DNA from: Perca fluviatilis
Lineage: Eukaryota > Chordata > Actinopteri > Perciformes > Percidae
Direction: 5' to 3'
Length of the DNA: 64,000 nucleotides
NCBI RefSeq assembly: GCF_010015445.1
Contig: NC_053112.1
Location: forward strand, 8,330,403 to 8,394,402
Of the stretch, positions 49,301 to 57,445 are shown one piece after another. A model generated the notes under the pieces. The model saw nothing but the letters and a program-made list of their open reading frames with translations, did not search any database and was not told the DNA's origin. A program made the position numbers and the translations under genes. Numbering within the stretch: position 1 is the stretch's first letter; each line of letters begins with the position of its first letter.

Positions 49301-50275
49301 GAAAAAGCATAAGGACTCGGGGAGTAAACTCCCCCGGAAGCTAGGATTAGTAACAAGCATTTCTGGGACGGGCTGCACACAAATAGTAATAGTAATAGTA
49401 ACAGTAATAGAAACAGTAATAGAAAGGGAGAGGAGAGAGCAGCTCAGTGTGTCAAAGGAAGGAAGTCCCCCGGCAGTCTAGAACTATAACAGCGTAACTA
49501 TAACAGGTAACTAAGAGAGACAGGTCATAAGGAGAGGTAGCTTTTTCGGGCTTAGAACTCTCCCCCTGCCGGATCTGGCTTGGCTGGCCTGCCTCCCTCT
49601 ACTTTGTTATGTATTATTAATCTAACAATTATGAAGAGAAGCAGTTGGGCCAGTTAGATGAACACTGCAACTCCTCACTCCCTAACTATAAGCTTTATCA
49701 AATAGGAGAGTTTTAAGTTCATTCTTGAATGAGGTGACATATCAGTGCTTGATGTCTCATGTCTGTGTTTGAAGTTGTTGAAGTCAAACCAGAACCAGAC
49801 AGACTGATCCTGGTACACTTTGTGTGCTTTAATCCACATTAATGCTCAGATGTGAGCCATATACCACATTGACCCGAATATAAGACGACCCCGAAAATAC
49901 AGTAGCTAGGTAAGGACTACTAGCCAGTCAGAAGCAGAGTATGAGGGCGTGCCATGCTAGCAGCTAGGCTGACACACGTTCTGCATTCTCCATACTTTAC
50001 CATCATCTTAAAGTTCGCATCAAAACTTGTTCTCATTTATTTGCTAATTTCTGGCTTATATACCTTTCAGCCGCTTTGTTCAAGAAGCTCCCTGTGTCTC
50101 TGCATCTTTCAATTTCTTTTTCTCAGAGAGTTGCATCGAGAGGCTCAGAGGAAGGAAGGAGCAAGAACCAGAGAGAGCAGGGAATGGATGTGAGATGAAA
50201 AACCTGAACATGGAAGCAGCAAAAGGAGATGAAGACCTGGAGAGAGCTGCAGGAAATGGAAACGTCTTACTGTAG
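44138..50275 (+). CDS. Receptor unit C: single-IgV type I membrane receptor, apparently intact
   Basis: Five exons join in frame: 44138-44219 (signal peptide MKTFTSLLDVMMKILLITFL then LLPGTILG), 47940-48278 (IgV), 48375-48458 (stalk), 48609-48704 (transmembrane), 50127-50275 (tail, TAG at 50273). The sum is 750 bp, 249 aa, phase 1 throughout with GT/AG junctions. The domain is butyrophilin/MOG-like in pattern (EAVEGDAVTL, LVHVYRHGQD, YRGRTTLIHEDL, NLSDSGPY) but lacks both canonical cysteines and the core Trp. NLT, NLS and NRT sequons suggest an exposed, glycosylated surface protein. The tail has no Tyr signalling motif. Intron 1 holds a 2.1-kb TTAA element and intron 4 a 0.9-kb repeat. A start at 42465 is an alternative first exon. 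Function unknown; an immune-type surface role is inferred from the family. Confidence 0.72.
45447..45538 (+). repeat. (CA)n microsatellite in unit C intron 1
   Basis: About 46 CA units. Confidence 0.98.
45696..47808. mobile_element. 2.1-kb piggyBac-type non-autonomous element in unit C intron 1
   Basis: The ends CCCTCATGC / GCATGAGGG are flanked by TTAA on both sides (45692-45695, 47809-47812). Unit A keeps the empty site with a single TTAA (minus strand, about 11142). Long inverted arms (about 45696-46345 and 47330-47808) enclose 46400-47300, which has an open frame (46706-46954) of unknown origin and a (GT)n tract at 46365-46396. No transposase is visible. Confidence 0.88.
46400..47310. 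other. Unique cargo inside the TTAA element
   Basis: The non-palindromic core has plus open frames at 46706-46954 and 46951-47217 and a minus one at 47066-46728, none with a recognised domain. AATAAA at 46673. It could be captured host sequence or a transposase remnant. Confidence 0.35.
47940..48278 (+). CDS. Unit C exon 2, IgV-like domain without canonical core
   Basis: Acceptor CTCCAG, donor GTAAGC, 339 bp. The B strand reads AVTLGGSLSPP (Gly where the first Cys is expected). The C strand reads YTLDLKRLDL (Leu where Trp is expected). The F strand reads SDSGPYEVYIP (Val where the second Cys is expected). Two other Cys remain, in the A strand (VVCPT) and G strand (KARCEF), which could form a non-standard pair. 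Unit A shares all of these changes. Confidence 0.8.
48375..48458 (+). CDS. Unit C exon 3, stalk
   Basis: 28 codons, ERKANRTKRNDFSTSGPPVG then EESESEHR. Hydrophilic with one NRT sequon. Acceptor AAACAG, donor GTAAAT. Confidence 0.7.
48526..48547 (+). repeat. Telomere-like TTAGGG triplet repeat in intron 3
   Basis: GGTTAGGGTTAGGGTTAGG. The inverted counterpart is in unit A at 9178-9196. Confidence 0.9.
48609..48704 (+). CDS. Unit C exon 4, transmembrane
   Basis: DGENRKTARA, then VILPSLLLLGTLLVLVLM, then RGKI. A single membrane helix followed by basic residues, consistent with type I topology. Acceptor TTCCAG, donor GTAAGT. Confidence 0.75.
48815..49743. mobile_element. Interspersed repeat with (AATTC)n end in unit C intron 4
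   Basis: It starts with about ten ATTCA-type pentamers and continues with CTTTACAGATAGAGTAGG and GGAAAAACTCCCTCTTGGGA, a body common in fish genomes. Unit A has the uninterrupted site near 8911. A TGATATC / TGACATATC near-duplication flanks the insert. Confidence 0.75.
50127..50275 (+). CDS. Unit C exon 5, cytoplasmic tail
   Basis: Acceptor TTTCTCAG, then SCIERLRGRKEQEPERAGNG, a Glu/Lys-rich segment and ...NGNVLL, TAG. 149 bp, as in A and B. No Tyr, so no ITIM. A Cys just inside the membrane could be palmitoylated (inference). Confidence 0.72.
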
Positions 50276-51480
50276 GAAACCTCTCTGAGAGCTTTCATTC
50301 AATTTTATTTATAGTATCAAATCATAACAAGAGTTATTTCAGGACACTTTACAGATAGAGAATCAGAAATACTTTAATAATTTAAATTAAAAAGTAGGTC
50401 TAGACCACACTCTATAGTTTACAAAGACCCAACAATGACAGATGCAGTATTAGAAAACGATCTTTACATAAATTCCTGTTTTCTGTTGTATTTGATGTTG
50501 TTGGGTATCACAAAACAGAATATAATATGAAAAAGTAGGTACTACTTTACAGCGGTTTGCTATGATTCTCCTTTCCCCCACAATGCATTGCATTACGTCC
50601 CCTTGGGGAGACGACAGACCAAAGCCCGCCTTGAGACCCATATTTTTATTAGTTGTCATTTAGTTACCAGACGGAGAGGACTCCTTTTAGTACCCGGGGT
50701 ATTCCTGCATGTACTGTAACTATGCTGTACTTCAATACAACTGTAAGGTACGTTTAATGGAGTATTTTCATTTTCTCCTACTTGCCTATTGTACGTTTTA
50801 CTTCTCTATTTTTATAGCTTTGCATATGTATGTATACTCTTAAATTAATATCAGGGACATAAAGAACGCTGCTTTCTATCATTTAAAACTATCCAAAGTA
50901 ACTTGAATCTCCAACTGGTATGTATATGTCTTCATGTGAACCTGGTTCAGACTGCTGTGAAGATCTCTCTGCTGGACAACAAACTATGTGAAGGCTTCAG
51001 CTCCTTTATTACACTGTATTTCTTATTTTTGATATCTCTTTAATATCTGGGGCTGAATCAGACCGTTACAGAACTGCTGTATGATGACGTAGGATTTTAT
51101 TTGCTGCACTTTCTTTTGGCTCTTGTTGATTTTGCACTTTGTTAAAACATATTGTATTTGTCTGATTCATACTTGGATGTACGAAGCCAAACTTAATGTT
51201 CAACTGTAGAACTTATTCCACCTTAAATCTTATTTCTAAATGCCTACATGCTCAAGCTGCTTCTCTCTTAACCGAATGCATTTGTTACCAGACACCCTGT
51301 ATCTTTATGGATGTATTTGTGATATTTTTCATAGTATTTGTGTTTGTACTTTACCTCTTTTTAATTATTCTATTTGTATATCCTTCTTCTTAAGCTAAAT
51401 AAAGTGTTTAAAAAGCTTCTCGGATCAGCTAGTAAATCATCGCTAAGCTGAAAACAGGGCTGTTTTGTGGCTAATTGACA
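50276..51480 (+). other. 3' region of unit C
   Basis: Homologous to the B and A 3' regions (inverted). It contains AATAAA at 51398-51403, about 1.1 kb past the stop, and no other gene. The short open frame 51196-51393 is shared with unit B on the other strand and is probably non-coding. Confidence 0.5.
51398..51403 (+). terminator. Conserved AATAAA poly(A) signal, unit C
   Basis: In TAAGCTAAATAAAGTG, the same context as in units A and B. Confidence 0.5.
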
Positions 51481-51940
51481 GGAAGGAAAATGACTCTATA
51501 ATCTGCATATTTCATTTTTTAAGTACAAACTGAAAAACTCCAGTTCTCCTGAATCAACTTACCCTGTCTGGTCTCCACTTTCTCACATGTTACTAAGGTT
51601 TAACATTAAAGCTGTAGTGTTTCATAGTCTCAGTCTCCCCCATGAGGAACTCTAAGTAATGACAACAACACTGTCGGACAAGCCTTCTTTGAGAACAAGC
51701 AAACTAAAATATGTAAAAAGAATATCTATTCATTATATTAGATGAACATAAATGGCTGTAGCAGCCATATTACTGTTAAATAAAAGCAGCAGTGCATATA
51801 ATCACCATGATGACAAATAATCAAAAAGGTGCAAAGTCACAAAATATATTTCACTCAAAATATGTTTTTGTATTTTCTAGGATCAATTAGTTTTTTAATC
51901 AACATTTCAGCTGGAGTTACTGACTACACAAAACTCCGTT
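51481..51940. other. No gene seen
   Basis: AT-rich, without open frames or recognisable repeats. Confidence 0.5.
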
Positions 51941-51945
51941 TACCT

Positions 51946-52436
51946 CAGACTGTGAGACTAGTTTACTACAGTACAGAGCAGTACATTAACATGTAACCTT
52001 AGACTGTGAGACTAGTTTACTACAGTACAGAGCAGTACATTAACATGTAACCTCAGACTGTGAGACTAGTTTACTACAGTACAGAGCAGTACATTAACAT
52101 GTAACCTCAGACTGTGAGACTAGTTTACTACAGTACAGAGCAGTACATTAACATGTAACCTCAGACTGTGAGACTAGTTTCCTACAGTACAGAGCAGTAC
52201 ATTAACATGTAACCTTAGACTGTGAGACTAGTTTACTACAGTACAGAGCAGTACATTAACATGTAACCTCAGACTGTGAGACTAGTTTACTACAGTACAG
52301 AGCAGTACATTAACATGTAACCTTAGACTGTGAGACTAGTTTACTACAGTACAGAGCAGTACATTAACATGTAACCTCAGACTGTGAGACTAGTTTACTA
52401 CAGTACAGAGCAGTACGTTAACATGTAACCTCAGAC
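51946..52436 (+). repeat. 54-bp minisatellite, about 9 copies
   Basis: Unit CAGACTGTGAGACTAG...AACATGTAACCT with period 54 (51947 to 52001). Variation is limited to single sites (CCTTAGAC or CCTCAGAC, one TTTCCTAC). Confidence 0.97.
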
Positions 52437-52880
52437 TGGATGGAGGACTACTGACTGGGATCACGTGATGTTGTTGCTGAAATGTCCTGATTGAAATGTT
52501 TGATGCTGAACACCTTGGTGGGTTTAATTGAGCCTTTCACACTTTGACTTCAATAAAGGATTAGTGAACTTTCTTCACCTGTAAATCATAAAGTAAACAC
52601 AGAATCAGAGCAGAAAGAGAAAACTACACACTGAGCAGCACGTTCCCTTTTTAAACAGGTTTATTTGAAATGATAAAAGGACAAACATTCAGAAAAGTGC
52701 TACAGAGTCAGAAAATGTTGAAAAGATTTTTTAGCTTCACAGTACAGTCAATAAAATAAAATAAATATGAGTTATGTTGGGAACCAAAGAAAAATTAAAC
52801 ATCACGACAAAAAAACCCAGCTGAAATATGAAATAGAAGCTGTCTGTTGATGAGCAGATGGTCCCATTCAAGGGAAGAAG
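52437..52880. other. Flank shared with 17990-18330
   Basis: Same-orientation similarity including TTCAATAAAGGATT (plus). Possibly a 3'UTR. No coding region found. Confidence 0.35.
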
Positions 52881-52899
52881 TAGATTGAAGCAGAACCTG

Positions 52900-54060
52900 C
52901 CATCAAAACCAAAACAAAATGTGGCTACAAGATACTGGTCTTGGCTGGTTCTGATGGTGTACCCCACAACCTAGAGGTCTACACAGGGAGAGTTGTACAA
53001 GCCCCTGAGTTAGCAGACGTGTACGACGGAGCATTAGGGCCACATCAAGGGGGGAAAATTAAGGAGGAAGATTTATTTATTTTGCATTTCGAGAATAAAG
53101 TTGAAATTCAACTCCTTTATCGCTTAAAAAAAAAAAAATATCACAGAGCGACTGTCCACCATGCCAGCTGCCATGTGGGCAACATCACAGATCGGCTACG
53201 GTTACATCCTCGCCTGAGCTCCACTCCTTCAGGATCAAACTATTGGATCAGTTGTCTTATTGGGTCGTGTGATACAACATATCCTCTCTGTATTGCACGT
53301 AGGTGTAACCATGGATACCCTTATTGCATCTGTCCATTACAAGCTACTTCAGTTTGCAGCCTTGAATACGGCCACCTTTACCAATTTGTGTGGTTTGTAC
53401 TTCTGAACAGACCCAATTTTCGGCACAGTCTCTTAAAAGTCCTAATCCTTATCACCATACTGTGTTTATGCGCTAAAAGAGGAATAATTTCCTTGTTATT
53501 AAAACTGATTCTGAAATATAAATTCACAAGTTCATATAGGCCTTCACAAGGCATTTACTAGAAGACTAGCAGTTTTGGTTTAGGTTTGGTCCAACGTTTC
53601 TTAAAATATCAAGTTTATTCTCGACATTTCGACTTTATTCTCAAAATGCTAAATAAATAAATAAATCTTCCTCCTTCATTTTTTCCCCTTGATGTGGCCC
53701 TAATGCTGTCGTAGATATGGGAGCACGTGGCAACGTTGTTCTCCGCCTGGCTCAGCAAAAGAACTACAAGCTCTACTCCGACAACTGGTTTACAAGAGTT
53801 CCTCTTACTGACCTAAAGAGAGCAGGACGTGGATCTTTAGAACAAAAACGATTGGGAAGGTTCTGGATCTGCTTGACTCCCTGACTGCACTGTACCGGAC
53901 CAAAACCAGATCACAGAAGTGGTTCCAGCGGCTGGTGTTCCTCTTCCTGGATATGATCACAGGGTGCATGGGGACACCAAAAGCCACGTGCCAGAAATGT
54001 GTTAACCTCAGCTTTACTTCCACCAGCAACTGCTTCCTGAGGTTTCACACAGAATAGGAT
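52900..54060 (+). pseudogene. piggyBac transposase (PGBD-like) remnant, split by a MITE
   Basis: The left part reads LAGSDGVPHNLEVYTGRVVQ, a PGBD-type catalytic-core segment. After the MITE (53024-53711) it resumes with DMGARGNVVLRLAQQKNYKL and YSDNWFT, the typical 'FDNWFTS' region. Then follow fragments around 53880-54055 (LTALYRTKTRSQKW, LVFLFLDMI, NCFLRFHTE) that fit the transposase end and Cys-rich C-terminus. Frames shift between pieces and the middle is deleted, so it is inactive. It could be an autonomous transposon copy or a host PGBD-like gene remnant. Confidence 0.7.
53024..53711. mobile_element. 688-bp MITE family 1, inserted in the PGBD remnant
   Basis: Inverted ends CGACGGAGCATTAGGGCC / GGCCCTAATGCTGTCG with TA on each side (53022-53023, 53712-53713). 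Homologous to 5072-5728. The 206-codon open frame across 52941-53561 is a chimera of PGBD remnant and MITE and is unlikely to be a gene. Confidence 0.85.
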
Positions 54061-55575
54061 ATCAGTGTGATTTACCAAAAACAGACACACTGATTGAAAC
54101 AATAACCCACAAGAAACAGGGACAGCGTACAATTAACATTAACCCCAAGGGGAGAGATGCATAGTACCAGGTTTTAGCTCAAGAGCAAATTTTCATGCCA
54201 TAGAGGGTTAAGCGGATGAAGTTTGGATGTGTTTTTATGGTCTCGGACCACCGAGTCTCTCAGACTGTGTTCTGCAGCGCTGTGTGGGTCTACAGGACGT
54301 CCTCCTCTGGCCTCAGGTATTTCATCATTCCACTCGTCTCTGCTGCTTTCCTCTTCTTCCCTGTGAGAAGATGAAACCACTTTGTGACACACTACATCTC
54401 AACAGTTCAGGAAGGTTTGTGTGTACTGCTAACAAGTAGAGAGCAGGGTTTCTGCAGCTTTCAACAAGTCACATTTAAGACTTTTTAAGACCTTTAATCA
54501 ATGAAATGTAACACCTATATCACAACATTAAAGAACAACAAAATGCAGAGTCACAAAAAGTATTTGCAAAGTAAATAAATCTATACAAAATGAATAAAAG
54601 AGACACAGACCGTAATAATAATCTGTACATATATAAGAAAGAACTACAGCACCACAGAATTGCTCGCTGATGCTTCCAACGAGCATCAGAGGCAGCGTTA
54701 CACGGACGTAGGAACATTTAACACCTGTTTAAAATGATTTAAGAACACAATACTTGAGCGAATTTAAGACTTTTTAAGGCCTATAATTATTTTAGACTTT
54801 AAGACATGGCGGAAATCCCAATATTAATATTTTATGTATGCAAAATAGGGCTGGGCACCGAACATCGATACTTTTATGGCACAGAAAAAAATACTCAGAT
54901 CCTATGAGTATTGAAAAATGATTTATCTTTTGGTGCCAAATTCCGGTTCCAAAAGCGTCTGAGCGCAAGACACACACACACTCTGTAGTTTTGTTGAAGT
55001 CCCAGAGAGTCACGGCGATGCCGATAAAGGGGTTTCAGGTGTGGTTTCAGTTTTTCTAAACTTCACCCAGACAGCGTTTGCTGTGATATGATATTAATGG
55101 CGAGATGAAAGCAGTCGCTGTGCTGTTGACGTTACACTTCCTCTGAGACGAGCAGCCACAACGGTGGTTTCTCTGCCCTGAGGACTGACTGACAGGCTGA
55201 GGTTGTAAGGCAACACAACTATTTCTACAGCACCTTTCAGCAACAAGGCAATTACAATTACATTCCTTTGCACTTAAGTTAGTTCTCCATTAGTTAAATG
55301 TAGAGTTTGTTTTGAGTTTGCACTAAAAAGTCTTTGTTCATTACAGTCCTTTGCATTTTAGTTAGTTCAATATTAGCCTGTACACAAATAATTTGTTTAT
55401 TTATTTATTATTATCTATAATATGTCATGTTGTGGCAAAAAGGTTTCTCTATTTTTGTTAATTTTTAAAGTTGGGATTGATACCAATCCTGAGTATGTGA
55501 CTGGTGCACCCCTATCCAAAAGCACAACCAGTGTTATTAATGTTACTCTGAGTGAGCAGCGTTACCAGAAGTTTG
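54061..55575. other. Mostly no gene; possible minus-strand tail exon at 54360-54290
   Basis: At 54360 a minus-strand acceptor (TTCTCACAG) opens a 71-bp stretch that, entered in phase 1, reads KKRKAAETSGMMKYLRPEED then VL and TAG. It could be a cytoplasmic-tail exon for unit D, 2.3 kb upstream on that strand. The evidence is weak. Other short frames have no motif. Confidence 0.25.
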
Positions 55576-55576
55576 A

Positions 55577-55970
55577 AATAAGTGTGAAAATAACTGAAAA
55601 CATATCTTATATTTTAGATTCTTCAAAGTAGCCACCCTTTGCTTTTTTATTAATAAGGGAAAAACTTCCACTAATGAACCCTGACAAAGCACACCTGTGA
55701 AGGTAAAACCATTTCAGGTGACTACCTCATGAAGCTCATTGAGAGAACACCAAGGGTTTGCAGAGTTATCAAAAAAGCAAAGGGTGGCTACTTTGAAGAA
55801 TCTAAAATAAAGACATGTTTTCAGTTATTCTACCTTTTGTTAAGTACATAATTCCATATGTGTTCATTCATAGTTTTGATGCCTTCAGTGAGAATCTACA
55901 ATGTAAATAGTCATGAAAATGAAGAAACACATTAAATGAGAAGGTGTGTCCAAACTGTTGGCCTGTACTG
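55577..55970. mobile_element. Foldback MITE family 2, truncated copy
   Basis: It contains the AAGTAGCCACCCTTTGC hairpin and the right end GGCCTGTACTG next to TA (55971). The left third is missing. Confidence 0.85.
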
Positions 55971-56666
55971 TATATTTGTTGATGTTGAAATGGATTTTAA
56001 AACATATGGTATGGAAAAGTATCGTTAAGGAACCGCGGCGAAACTGAGGTATTGAAATTGGCACCGGATGGGAAGATTTTGAACGATGCCCAGCCCAAAT
56101 GAAAAATAGGGATGTAAATGATTAACCGTTTAAAATATGCTATACGAGTCAATTTCTCAACTGTAGTTTCTCTTTCAGATGCTCTTCTTTGTCTGCTCGT
56201 GGCTCTCTGCCGGACACAGCGGAGAACACCGGGACCGTGAGGTTACGGTGAGGTGCAGTATGGTGGTTAAACCAGCCGTCCTACACACAGACTACACCAG
56301 GCAGACACACAGCTGACAACCTCGCAGGGGAACCTAGTTTCAAATGCTTCGCTAGTCTTTGATTAACCACATCTAGCATTAGGAACAGCAACGTTAATTG
56401 AATAAAAACACTCAAAATTCAATAAAAGTACTTAATTGATACTTCATTTTACTTGCGAAGAGCATTTTATGGAACCGCCTGTGTTATTTTTGGGCAATTA
56501 GGTAAAAGTAAACCCAAATGTTCTGATTTTTGTTCTAAGAGTTAACAAACATTGTGATTGGTTCCAATATCGGACCTATATACCTCTCTCTGGGTGTTAA
56601 GGAGTAAATGTACCGAGTTACTTTCCCCACTGATAATAAAATGCTGTAAAGCAGTTTGTAACTTAC

Positions 56667-56801
56667 AGATCACGACACGTTTCACCACGAGAAGAAGAAG
56701 AAGACCAACAACAACACCAACACCAACAGCAGCAGCAGCAGCAGCACCACCACAGACACAGGCCAGCACTATTTTCAAGACAGATTCCTCCTTTGCAGAG
56801 C
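56667..56801 (-). pseudogene. Unit D transmembrane exon, expanded
   Basis: Acceptor TTCTTCAG, GSAKEESVLK, then a hydrophobic run enlarged by GCT and GTT triplet repeats (GGAAAAAAVGVGVVVG), then LLLLLVVKRVVI and donor GTAAGT. 45 codons against 33 in unit B, still in phase. The upstream IgV exon is deleted, so the exon is probably not translated as a receptor. Confidence 0.65.
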
Positions 56802-57139
56802 CTGAAGAAATATCAGACAGAGTTGAGTTTAGAAGGACAGTTTCAAAAGGTGATCCAGGGTTTATCAACATACACATCCACTGTTATAATCTCCCTGCAC
56901 CTAAATTAAAGGATCCTCTCAGAACCTATTCTCTGGCTGGAATAGTTTATCCCAAACCAGTCTCCGAGGTCCCCCTCTTCACACAGTTATTCATTCTGAT
57001 CATTCATCATAGTGTACTGCTCAGGATTTAAAGAAGAAACACATTTACACATTTACACACAGCTCCCACAGTCAGATTATCTTGTGACTCGGTCACTTCC
57101 TTTAGTATCCAAATGAAACTAATAACTCAGCATGCTTAC

Positions 57140-57161
57140 CATCAGTGATGTTAATAACAGA
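57140..57161 (-). pseudogene. Unit D remnant of IgV exon 3' end
   Basis: It reads as the last codons of a B-like IgV exon (VINIT) with an adjoining donor. Beyond 57162 the sequence jumps to what in unit B is intron 1 (32492 on), so about 0.38 kb including nearly all of the domain was deleted. Confidence 0.65.
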
Positions 57162-57239
57162 TTCAGTTCTCCAACTATTCCTAAAATGAAGAATGCGCTG
57201 CCCTCCTCAACAATATATCTAATGGATCAACTGTATGGG

Positions 57240-57440
57240 CTGAAATATGTGCCACCCAAACTTAATGTTCAACTGTACAACTTATTCCACCTTAAATCTT
57301 ATTGTTAAATGCCTACATGCTCAAGCTGCTTCCCTGTAGGACACCCTGTATCTTTATGGATGTATTTGTGATATTTTTGAATGTATTTGTGTATGTGCTT
57401 TACCTCTTTTAACTATTTTATTTGTATATCCTTCTTGGGG
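57240..57440 (+). repeat. Fragment of receptor 3' flank, inverted relative to unit D
   Basis: It matches 51195-51395 of unit C in the plus sense, placed directly against unit D intron sequence: a rearrangement junction. Confidence 0.65.
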
Positions 57441-57445
57441 TGGTG

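Noticed and set aside
50127..50275. ITIM or ITAM in the receptor tails
   Set aside because: The tail exons of A, B and C contain no Tyr codon in frame.
52941..53561. 206-codon open frame as a new gene
   Set aside because: It crosses from the PGBD remnant into a MITE at 53024, and the C-terminal two thirds are MITE sequence also present at 5072-5728.
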